A stretch of DNA of 64,000 nt from Streptomyces marinisediminis (GTDB lineage: Bacteria > Actinomycetota > Actinomycetes > Streptomycetales > Streptomycetaceae), in the NCBI RefSeq assembly GCF_026262575.1, contig NZ_JAPKFL010000019.1, positions 1-64,000 on the forward strand. Reading direction: 5' to 3'. Position 1 is the first letter of the stretch, and each line of letters starts with the position of its first letter. Below, in pieces: positions 25,733 to 33,677 of this stretch. Made by a program: the position numbers and the translations under genes. The notes below the pieces were generated by a model that ran no database searches, was not told where the DNA came from, and saw only the letters and a list, made by a program, of their open reading frames with translations.

Positions 25733-26188
25733 TCAGGACGCCAGCGCGCGCTTGACGGCGGCGGCCACGCGGCCGCCCTCGGCCCGCCCGGCGACCTTCG
25801 GGTTGACGGCCTTCATGACGGTGCCCATGGCCTTCGGCCCCTGCGCGCCCGTCTCGGCGACGGCCTCGGCGACCAGGGCGGACAGCTCCTCGTCCGAGAG
25901 CTGGGCCGGCAGGTAGTCGGCCAGGACCTCGCCCTCGGCGCGCTCGCGCCGGGCGGACTCCGCGCGACCGCCCTGGTCGAAGGCCTCGGCGGCCTCCCGG
26001 CGCTTCTTCGCCTCGCGCGTGAGCACCGCCAGCACCTCGTCGTCGGAGAGCTCGCGGGCCGCCGTGCCCGCGACCTCCGCCTTGCTGATCTCGGTGAGCG
26101 CCATGCGCAGGGTGGCGGAGCGCAGCTCGTCGCGCTGCTTGATCGCCGCGGTGAGGTCGTCCTGGAGCCGGGACTTGAGCGTGGTCAT
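25733..26188 (-). CDS. GatB/YqeY domain-containing protein
   Basis: The 151-aa protein is a stand-alone YqeY domain: an N-terminal helix (LKSRLQDDLTAAIKQRD), RSATLRMALTEISKAEV, and a C-terminal KAMGTVMKAVNPKVAGRAEGGRV that corresponds to the tRNA-sensing tail of GatB. Its role is unclear, possibly tRNA-related. ATG at 26188 is the only good start. Convergent with the PBP. In related genomes it is followed by the metallophosphoesterase now found 11 kb away at 37237. Confidence 0.9.
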   Translation of the reverse strand: MTTLKSRLQDDLTAAIKQRDELRSATLRMALTEISKAEVAGTAARELSDDEVLAVLTREAKKRREAAEAFDQGGRAESARRERAEGEVLADYLPAQLSDEELSALVAEAVAETGAQGPKAMGTVMKAVNPKVAGRAEGGRVAAAVKRALAS

Positions 26189-26339
26189 GGCGTTCAGTGT
26201 GCCAGGCGCGTCCGCGGAGCCGCGCGCCGTCGTGTGTCGTCGGCGCGCGGGCGCGGGGAGCGCGGGGAGCACGCCCCGTCGCCCCAGGGCCGGTCGGGGT
26301 GGCGGGGCGTGCCGTCTGCGGGGCGTGCGCCGGGCGGGG

Positions 26340-27458
26340 CTACGCCGCCGGGACGCCCAGGCCGCGCGCGAGCACCGGCCAGGAGGCGCGGAACTCGCGC
26401 TCCCAGTAGCGCCAGCCGTGCAGGCTGCCCTGGTAGAAGTGGGTGGTGGCGTGGACGCCGAGGTCGGCCAGGCGGTTGGCGAAGGCGCGCGAGGTGAGGT
26501 CGGTGGCGACCTCCAGGGCGTCGACGCCCTGGTCCGGCGGGTCGAGCGGGCCGGGCCGTCCGTTGCCGTTGGCGATGTAGAGCGGGAGGTCGCGCAGCCC
26601 GGCGGCCTGCTCGTAGGGGTTGTTGGCGGACCAGCGTGCGCGCCCTGACCACAGGTTGCCCCACAGCCCCACCGGGTTCTCGCCCTCGCGCACGAGGATG
26701 CCGGAGATGACGCTGCGCATCCCGGTCATGGTGGTGTGCAGCAGTCCGCTGTAGGAGGCGGCGGCGTGGAACAGGCCGGGGTGCAGGGCGGCGTACTTCA
26801 TCGCGCCGTAGCCGCCGACGGAGATCCCGGCCACGGCGCGGCGCTCGCCCGCGCCGTACGCGGCCAGGAGTTCGGGCAGTTCCGCGGTGTGGAACGTCTC
26901 CCAGCCGGGGCCGCCCAGGCCGTAGTTCCACCAGTCGGAGTAGAACCCCGCCTGGCCGCCGCTGGGCAGCACGGTGAGGACGTCCTTGTCGGCGAGGAAG
27001 CCCTCGATGTCGGTGTACCGGGTCCACGAGCGGTACTCCGCCTCGTCGGGGCCGTGCAGCAGGTACAGGGTGGGCCACGTCCGCCCGGCGTCGGGCCGCC
27101 ACCCGGCCGGGAGCAGCAGCCGGACGCGGGCCTCGAAGCCGAGCGCGGGGGAGTCCACGGTCAGGTCGAGGGTGCGGTCGTCGACGCGGTCCTCGGCGAC
27201 GACGCGGGCGCCGCCCGGACCGTCACCGCCGCCGTCGTCGCCGGGGGGCCAGGGCCACCAGGCGGGCGCGGCGGCCCCGGCCTGCGGGGCGAGCAGCAGG
27301 GCGGCGAGAACGGCGGCCAGCAGGCCGGCGGCCCACCGGCGTGCGGCCCACCGGCGTGCGGCCCACCGGCGTGCGGCCCACCGGCGTGCGGGGCGCCGGT
27401 GCGCGGGGCGCCGTGCCGGACGCGGCGCGCGGGCGGGGGGTGTCGTGCGAAGCCTCAT
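26340..27458 (-). CDS. Antigen-85-like esterase/mycolyltransferase-family protein
   Basis: The 372-aa protein is the last gene of the FAAL-PKS-AccD operon. It has an Arg/Trp-rich n-region, a hydrophobic core (GLLAAVLAALLLAPQAGA) and a mature alpha/beta hydrolase of the esterase D family. The Ag85-type motif GGQAGFYSDW is near residue 163. The nucleophile is in GISVGGYGAM (Ser about 215), followed by SYSGLLHTT, and the catalytic His is in LHGWRYWEREFRASW. These match antigen 85/Cmt mycolyltransferases, though the family also includes generic Streptomyces esterases. Four tandem RRWAA units in the signal peptide come from a 15-bp DNA repeat. The start codon at 27458 has a weak ribosome-binding site. 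Confidence 0.75.
   Translation of the reverse strand: MRLRTTPPARAPRPARRPAHRRPARRWAARRWAARRWAARRWAAGLLAAVLAALLLAPQAGAAAPAWWPWPPGDDGGGDGPGGARVVAEDRVDDRTLDLTVDSPALGFEARVRLLLPAGWRPDAGRTWPTLYLLHGPDEAEYRSWTRYTDIEGFLADKDVLTVLPSGGQAGFYSDWWNYGLGGPGWETFHTAELPELLAAYGAGERRAVAGISVGGYGAMKYAALHPGLFHAAASYSGLLHTTMTGMRSVISGILVREGENPVGLWGNLWSGRARWSANNPYEQAAGLRDLPLYIANGNGRPGPLDPPDQGVDALEVATDLTSRAFANRLADLGVHATTHFYQGSLHGWRYWEREFRASWPVLARGLGVPAA
27331..27390. repeat. Four perfect 15-bp tandem repeats inside the esterase signal peptide
   Basis: The 15-bp unit GCCCACCGGCGTGCG occurs four times without a mismatch. On the minus strand it encodes RRWAA repeats in the n-region of the signal peptide. Such in-frame repeats can change number by slippage without shifting the reading frame. 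Confidence 0.9.
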
Positions 27459-27513
27459 CTCGGTGCCTGCCTGTCGCGGTCTGCCGGGGGAGTGGGGTGC
27501 CGGGGGCGGGGGG

Positions 27514-29118
27514 TCACAGCGGCATGTTGCTGTGCTTGCGCTGGGGTGGTGACTGCCGCTTGTTCGCCAGCAGGCGCAGCGCGCCGGCCACGTGGTGGCG
27601 GGTCTCGGAGGGGCGGATCACGGCGTCGACGTAGCCGCGCTCGGCCGCGACGTAGGGGGTGGCCAGGGTGCGCTCGTACTCGGCGATCAGCTTGCGGCGC
27701 AGTTCGGCGCGGGACGGCTCGGGCCGCTCGGCCAGCTCCGCGCGGTGCAGCAGCCCGACGGCGCCGGCCGCGCCCATCACGGCGATCTGCGCGGTGGGCC
27801 AGGCGAGGTTGACGTCGCAGCCCAGGTGCTTGGAGCCCATCACCGCGTAGCCGCCGCCGTAGGCCTTGCGCACGACGACCGTCACCGTCGGCACCGTCGC
27901 CTCGGAGTAGGCGTACAGCAGCTTGGCGCCGCGCCGGATGATGCCGCCGCGCTCCTGCGCGAGCCCGGGCAGGTAGCCGGGAACGTCGGCGAAGGTGAGG
28001 ACGGGCAGGTTGAAGGCGTCGCAGAAGCGCACGAAGCGCGCGGCCTTCTCGGAGGCGTCGATGTCGATGGTCCCCGCCTGGTGCAGCGGCTGGTTGGCGA
28101 CGACGCCGACGGTGCTGCCCTCGACGCGCGCCAGTGCGCAGATCATGTTGGGCGCGAAAAGCGGCTGGATCTGGAGGAGTTCGCCGTCGTCGACCACGGC
28201 GCGCAGCACGTCGCGCATGTCGTAGCCCTGGTTCGGGGCGCCCGGCACGAGGTGGTCCAGGTGCGTGGCGTCGGGGGCGCTGCCGGGGCCGGTGGCGTAC
28301 CGGGGCGGCGGTTCGAGGTTGTTGGCGGGCAGGTAGCCCAGCAGGTCGCGCACCCAGTCGACGGCGTCCTCCTCGTCGGCGGCCAGGTGGTGCGCGGTGC
28401 CGGTGACGCGGCTGTTCAGCTCGGGCCCGCCGAGGTCGTCGGGCGTGGTCTCCTCGCCGGTCACGGTGCGCACGACGTCGGGGCCGGTGACGAACATGTG
28501 GGAGACGCCCTCGACCATGACGGTGAAGTCGGTCAGCGCCGGTGTGTAGACGGCCCCGCCCGCGCACGGCCCCAGGACCAGCGAGACCTGCGGGATCACC
28601 CCGGAGGCGTTCGCGTTGCGCCGGGCCAGCTCCGCGTAGTGGGCCAGGGAGACGACGCCCTCCTGGATGCGCGCGCCGCCGGAGTCGTTGATGCCCACGA
28701 CCGGGCAGCCGATGCGCTGCGCCAGGTCCATGAGCTTGAGCACCTTCTGCCCGGACGCCTCGCCCAGACTGCCACCGAACACGGTGAAGTCCTGGGAGAA
28801 GACGCACACCGGGCGCCCGTCGACGGTGAGGTGGCCGGTGACCACCCCGTCCCCGTACGGCGCCGCCTCCTCCGGCCGGTAGCCGGTGGACGGGTGCCGG
28901 GCGAGCCGGTCGGTCTCGGTGAACGAGCCCGGGTCGGCCAGCAGCGCGATGCGCTGGCGCGCCGTCAGCTTGCCCTTGCGCCCCTGCCGGACGGCGGCGC
29001 GGGCGTCCGCGCGGCGCACGGCCTCCTCCTCGCGCCGCGCCCAGTCCGCGAGGCGCTCGGCGGGCCCCGGCGCGTCGGCGTACCCGTCGTGGGGGTCGGG
29101 ATCGGTGCCGGGGGTCAT
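27514..29118 (-). CDS. Acyl-CoA carboxylase carboxyltransferase (beta) subunit, AccD4-like
   Basis: The 534-aa protein carboxylates an acyl-CoA with the help of a biotinylated alpha subunit. It has the N-half oxyanion region GINDSGGARIQEGVVSLA, the GPCAGGAVYTPALTDF loop, and the C-half RKAYGGGYAVMGSKHLG. It ends in QRKHSNMPL, as usual for propionyl/acyl-CoA carboxylase beta chains. ATG at 29118 follows GGGAGG and overlaps the PKS stop by 4 nt. In mycolic-acid loci the equivalent AccD4 makes the alpha-carboxy fatty acid extender for Pks13; that role here is inferred from context. No alpha or epsilon subunit is in the window. Confidence 0.9.
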   Translation of the reverse strand: MTPGTDPDPHDGYADAPGPAERLADWARREEEAVRRADARAAVRQGRKGKLTARQRIALLADPGSFTETDRLARHPSTGYRPEEAAPYGDGVVTGHLTVDGRPVCVFSQDFTVFGGSLGEASGQKVLKLMDLAQRIGCPVVGINDSGGARIQEGVVSLAHYAELARRNANASGVIPQVSLVLGPCAGGAVYTPALTDFTVMVEGVSHMFVTGPDVVRTVTGEETTPDDLGGPELNSRVTGTAHHLAADEEDAVDWVRDLLGYLPANNLEPPPRYATGPGSAPDATHLDHLVPGAPNQGYDMRDVLRAVVDDGELLQIQPLFAPNMICALARVEGSTVGVVANQPLHQAGTIDIDASEKAARFVRFCDAFNLPVLTFADVPGYLPGLAQERGGIIRRGAKLLYAYSEATVPTVTVVVRKAYGGGYAVMGSKHLGCDVNLAWPTAQIAVMGAAGAVGLLHRAELAERPEPSRAELRRKLIAEYERTLATPYVAAERGYVDAVIRPSETRHHVAGALRLLANKRQSPPQRKHSNMPL

Positions 29119-32100
29119 GAGCTGCCTCCCGTGGTGAGGGCCGCGCCGAGGTGCCCGGCGACGCGGTCGACGTGCGGCGGGTCGATGACGGAGAGGTGGT
29201 CGCCCGGGACCTCGACGACGGTCAGGCCGGCGCAGTGCTCGTCCCAGCCCAGCGCGCGGTCGGTGCGCCGGTAGCGCGGGTCCAGGGCGACGGTGGGCTC
29301 GTGCGGCGCGGCGGCCCGGTACAGCACCACGGCACCGTCGTACGGGCCCGGCCGGTACTCCTCGGCGACGTGGGTGTCCACCGCCGAGGTGTACTGGTGG
29401 CGCAGGGCCGCCGCGCCGATGTCCAGCCCCGGGTGGGCGGCGAGCAGGTCGGTCAGGAGCCCGATCCGCTCCGGCGCCGACCGCCCGGCCAGCTCGTCCC
29501 AGGGCACGTCGAGCCGGGCCCCGTAGGTGTGCTCGATGTGCCGGACGAAGCGCCTGAGCCGCTCCGTCCCCGCGTCCGCGGCGTCGCCGCCGTCCCCGCG
29601 CAGCGGCAGGACCGCGTCGATCAGCACCACCAGCTCCACCTCGGCCCCCGCGGCGGTGAGCCGGCGCGCCGTCTCGTGGGCGAGGACGCCGCCGAAGGAC
29701 CAGCCGCCCAGCCGGTACGGCAGCCCCGGCGGCTGCCGCTCGCCCAGCAGTTCGGCGTAGCGCGCCGCCTTGGCCTCGACGGTGGCCAGCTCCGCCAGCC
29801 GCTCCAGGCCGTAGCAGGGGAAGCCGCGCGGGAGCCGCTCGACCAGCGGCCGGTAGACGCTGGTCGGCCCACCCGCGGGGTGGAAGAGGAACAGCGGCGC
29901 GCCGTCCGCGCGTTCGCCGGGCTCCGGGGGGCGCAGCACCCGGAGGGGGTCCCCGGGGGCGTGGTCCACGTGGTGCCGCACGGCGTCGGCCATGCCGGCG
30001 ACGGTGGGGCGGGCGAGGAGGTCCGCGGCGTCGAGCGGGTGGCCGAGCTCGGCGGCGAGCAGCTCGGCGAGGGCGGCGGCGCGGGCCGGGGTGCCGCCCA
30101 CGGAGGGGAACGCGTCGTGGCGCACGTCGAACGCCGCGTCGGGCCCCAGGAGCCGCCGCCACAGGCGGGCGACCAGCCGCTCGGCGGGGTCGCGCGGCCC
30201 GACGGGCGGGGCGGCGGGCCGCGCCTCGACGGGCGCGAGGCGCGGGCGCCCGGGGGCCGCGGGTTCCGGCTCCCCGGGTTCCAACCCCCCGGGTTCCGGC
30301 TCTCCGGGGCCCGGCGTCAGGCGCAGCTCGCGCGCGAGGAACCCGGCCACGTCGGCCAGGCCCGCCCCGCGCAGCAGCGGTGTCAGCGGCAGCCGGACGC
30401 CGAAGTCGCGCTCGACGGCGTTGCGGGCGCGCTGGGCCATCAGGGAGTCCAGGCCCAGCGTGGTGAGCGGGGTGTCCGGGGCGAACGCGTCGGCGGGGTG
30501 CCCGGTGATCCCGGCGAGCACCGTGCGCAGCCGCGCCGTCAGCACCGTCCGGGCGCGGGCGGGCGGCAGCGCGGTGAGCGCGTCGGGGCCGGGCCAGGCG
30601 TCGGCCGGGGCCGCGCCGTCACCCGGCGCGGCGTCGGTGCCGGTGCCGGTGCCGTGGGCTGGCGTCGCACCGTACTCCGGCGTCGCACCGTCCTCCGGCG
30701 CCGCACCCGCCCCCGTGCCGGCGTCCGACGCGGGAACACCGGGCTCGCTGAACCAGTGCCGCCGGTGCCGCCACGCCCGGCGCGGCAGGTCGGCCAGGTG
30801 CCCGCTCCGGTAGCGCTCGGCGAGCACGGTGGGGTGGCCGTGCAGGTGGAGCTGGGCCAGCGCGGTGTGGAAGGCCGTCGCGTCGTCCTCGGCGCGGTGC
30901 AGGGTGCCGGTGGCGAGGACGTCGGCCACCCCCTCGGCGGCGGCGGTGGCCTCCACGGCGCTGACGAGGAGCGGCCCGGGGGAGAGCTCCAGGTACGCCC
31001 GGTGCCCGTCCCGCACGGCGGCGGAGACCGCCGCGGACAGGCGCACCGGGCGGCGCAGGTTGGCGGCCCAGTAGTCGGCGTCGCAGGCGGGCAGCTCGCG
31101 CGGGTCCTCGTGCACGGTGCCGTACCAGGGGACCTTCGGGACGGTGGGGCTCAGCGCGGCGAGCTCCTCGCGCAGCTCCGCCAGCAGCGGTTCCACCTGC
31201 GGGGAGTGCCCGGCGGCGGTGACGCGCAGCGGCTTGGCGAGCCGCCCGGCCCGCTCGACCCGCGCCACCAGTTCGGCGACCTGCTCGGCCGGCCCGGTCA
31301 CCGTCAGGTGCTGCGGGGCCGTGAGCACCGCGGCCGTCACGTCGGACAGGCGGCCGCCGTCCTCCCCCACGAGATCGGCGAGTTCGCCCGGGGACAGCTC
31401 GACGGCGGCCATCGCGCCGCCCCCGGCCGCGCTGGCCCCGGCGAGCAGCCGCGCGCGGACGGCCATGACGCGCAGCCCGTCCGCGGCGTCCAGCGCCCCG
31501 GCGGCCACCGCGGCGGCGACCTCGCCCATCGAGTGGCCGATCACCGCGGCGGGTTCGACGCCCGCCGCCCGCCAGCGCGCGGCGAGGGCGACCTGGACGC
31601 CGAAGAGGGCGAGCTGGTCGCGGAAGAGCCCGGGCGCCTCGGCGGTGTCGCGCAGCGCGGTGGACAGGGCGAAGCCCGCCTGTGCGGTGAACAGCGGGTC
31701 CAGTGCCCGCACGGCGTCCGCGAAGGGGGCGTCGGCCTGAAGCAGACGCGCGGCCATACCCGGGTACTGCGAGCCGAAACCGGAGAACACCCACACCACC
31801 CCGCGCCCGGCCGCCCCGGAGCGGACGACGGGACGGTCACCGGCGGCCACCCCGCGCAGCGCGGCGGCCAGTGCGGCCCGGTCGGCCCCCACCGCGGCGG
31901 CCCGGTACGGCAGGTGGTCGCGGTGCCGGGCCAGCGTGAAGGCGACGTCGCCCGGCGGCGCGCCGGCGTCGTCCGCCAGCCACCGGGCCAGCCGGGCGGC
32001 ACCGGTGCGCACGCGCGCCGGGTCGGCGTCCGACAGCGCCAGCACCTGCACGCCGTCCGGCGCCGGCGCGGCGGGGCGGTGCTGCGGCCACTCCTCCACC

Positions 32101-33677
32101 ACGACGTGCGCGTTGGTGCCGCCGAACCCGAACCCGGAGACCCCGGCCACCGCGCGGCCCGAGTAGCGCGGCCACGGCGTCGGCGCGGTGACCACCCGGA
32201 GGCGGTCGCGGTCCAGGCGCAGGCGGGGGTTGGGCCGGGTGTGGTGCAGGGTCGGCGGTATGCGCCCGTGCGCCAGGCCGAGGACCACCTTCATCAGCCC
32301 CGCCACCCCGGCCGCCGCCTCCAGGTGCCCCAGGTTCGTCTTCACCGAGCCGAGCAGCAGCGGCCGTCCGGACTCCCGCGCGCGGCCCAGGACGGCGCCG
32401 AGCGCCTCCGCCTCGATCGGGTCGCCCAGCGGCGTCCCGGTGCCGTGCGCCTCGACGTAGTCCACGGCGGTCGCGTCGACGTCGGCGCGGGCGCAGGCGC
32501 GGGCCAGCAACTCGCGCTGGGCGCCGGGCCGGGGCGCCATCAGGCCGTTGGAGCGGCCGTCGGAGTTGGTGGCCGTGCCGCGCAGGACGGCCAGGACGCG
32601 CGAGCCGTCGCGGCGGGCGTCGGCGAGCCGCTTGAGCACCAGCACCCCGCACCCCTCGCCGCGCACGATCCCGTCGGCCGCCGCGTCGAACGCCTTGCAC
32701 CGTCCGTCGTGCGAGAGCGCCCCGGCGAGGCCGAAGGTCGCGGAGATCGCCGGCGTCAGCAGCAGGTTGACGCCGGCGGCGAGCGCGGTGTCCGACTCGC
32801 CGTCGGCCAGGCTCCGGCACGCCAGGTGCACGGCGACGAGCGAGGACGAACAGGCGGTGTCCACGGTCATCGACGGACCGTGCAGGTCCAGCACGTAGGA
32901 CAGCCGGTTGGCGAGCACGCTGGGCGCCGCGCCCGTCGCCGTCCACTCCTGGACGCCGCGGAGGGTGCGCGCGGTGAGCTGGGCGTACTCGGTGGCCGAC
33001 GCGCCGACGAACACCCCCGTGCGGCTGCCCCGCAGCGACGCGGGCGGCACCCCGGCGTGCTCCAGCGCTTCCGTGGCCACCTCCAGCAGCACCCGCTGGT
33101 GGGGGTCCATCAGCGCGGCCTCGCGCGGGGTGACGCCGAAGAACTCCGCGTCGAAGCCCGCGATGTCCTCCAGCACCCCGGCCCGGCGCTCCACGCCCGC
33201 CAGCAGCCGGGTCTCCTCGGCGCCGCGCGCGAACGCCGCCCAGCGCTCGGCGGGCACCTCCCCGACGGCGTCCCGGCCCGCGTCCAGCAGCTCCCAGAAC
33301 GCCTCGGGGCCGTCCGCGCCGGGGAAGCGGCAGCCCAGTCCGACGACGGCGATCGGCGGGCCGGCCGGCCCGCCGGGGCCGGGGGCCGGGCCGAAGGCGT
33401 CTTCGGGCGCAACGGCGTCCGGGGCCCCCTCGGCGTCCTCCACCGCCAGGTGTCCGGCCAGGGCGCTGACCGTGGGCCGCTCCCACGCCAGCGTCTCCGG
33501 CAGGGCCCGGCCCACCCGGTCGGCCAGCTCGGCGGTCAGCGTCGTCGTCTGCACCGAGGACAGGCCCAGCTCGGTCAGCGGCGCGTCGGCGTCCACGGCG
33601 GCGGGGTCCACGCCGGTGAGGTCGGCGACGCGGGTGACGAGCCACCGGCGCAGCGCCGCGGCGTCCTCGGCGCTCAC
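29115..33677 (-). CDS. Type I polyketide synthase with Pks13-like ACP-KS-AT-ACP-TE organisation
   Basis: The 1520-aa protein has an N-terminal ACP (LGLSS, Ser41). A ketosynthase spans about 107-530 (DTACSSS, Cys276; His411; His451) and an acyltransferase about 625-920 (GHSMGE, Ser716, with AAGH in place of the usual YASH/HAFH motif). A second ACP (LGLDSL, Ser1078) is followed by a carrier-like segment (about 1165-1240) with no serine, and a thioesterase (GGWSFGG, Ser1327; GDHLS, His1494) completes it. No KR, DH or ER is present. The order is that of mycobacterial Pks13, which condenses two fatty acyl chains. GTG at 33677 follows GGAGG and overlaps the FAAL stop. Confidence 0.92.
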   Translation of the reverse strand: MSAEDAAALRRWLVTRVADLTGVDPAAVDADAPLTELGLSSVQTTTLTAELADRVGRALPETLAWERPTVSALAGHLAVEDAEGAPDAVAPEDAFGPAPGPGGPAGPPIAVVGLGCRFPGADGPEAFWELLDAGRDAVGEVPAERWAAFARGAEETRLLAGVERRAGVLEDIAGFDAEFFGVTPREAALMDPHQRVLLEVATEALEHAGVPPASLRGSRTGVFVGASATEYAQLTARTLRGVQEWTATGAAPSVLANRLSYVLDLHGPSMTVDTACSSSLVAVHLACRSLADGESDTALAAGVNLLLTPAISATFGLAGALSHDGRCKAFDAAADGIVRGEGCGVLVLKRLADARRDGSRVLAVLRGTATNSDGRSNGLMAPRPGAQRELLARACARADVDATAVDYVEAHGTGTPLGDPIEAEALGAVLGRARESGRPLLLGSVKTNLGHLEAAAGVAGLMKVVLGLAHGRIPPTLHHTRPNPRLRLDRDRLRVVTAPTPWPRYSGRAVAGVSGFGFGGTNAHVVVEEWPQHRPAAPAPDGVQVLALSDADPARVRTGAARLARWLADDAGAPPGDVAFTLARHRDHLPYRAAAVGADRAALAAALRGVAAGDRPVVRSGAAGRGVVWVFSGFGSQYPGMAARLLQADAPFADAVRALDPLFTAQAGFALSTALRDTAEAPGLFRDQLALFGVQVALAARWRAAGVEPAAVIGHSMGEVAAAVAAGALDAADGLRVMAVRARLLAGASAAGGGAMAAVELSPGELADLVGEDGGRLSDVTAAVLTAPQHLTVTGPAEQVAELVARVERAGRLAKPLRVTAAGHSPQVEPLLAELREELAALSPTVPKVPWYGTVHEDPRELPACDADYWAANLRRPVRLSAAVSAAVRDGHRAYLELSPGPLLVSAVEATAAAEGVADVLATGTLHRAEDDATAFHTALAQLHLHGHPTVLAERYRSGHLADLPRRAWRHRRHWFSEPGVPASDAGTGAGAAPEDGATPEYGATPAHGTGTGTDAAPGDGAAPADAWPGPDALTALPPARARTVLTARLRTVLAGITGHPADAFAPDTPLTTLGLDSLMAQRARNAVERDFGVRLPLTPLLRGAGLADVAGFLARELRLTPGPGEPEPGGLEPGEPEPAAPGRPRLAPVEARPAAPPVGPRDPAERLVARLWRRLLGPDAAFDVRHDAFPSVGGTPARAAALAELLAAELGHPLDAADLLARPTVAGMADAVRHHVDHAPGDPLRVLRPPEPGERADGAPLFLFHPAGGPTSVYRPLVERLPRGFPCYGLERLAELATVEAKAARYAELLGERQPPGLPYRLGGWSFGGVLAHETARRLTAAGAEVELVVLIDAVLPLRGDGGDAADAGTERLRRFVRHIEHTYGARLDVPWDELAGRSAPERIGLLTDLLAAHPGLDIGAAALRHQYTSAVDTHVAEEYRPGPYDGAVVLYRAAAPHEPTVALDPRYRRTDRALGWDEHCAGLTVVEVPGDHLSVIDPPHVDRVAGHLGAALTTGGSS

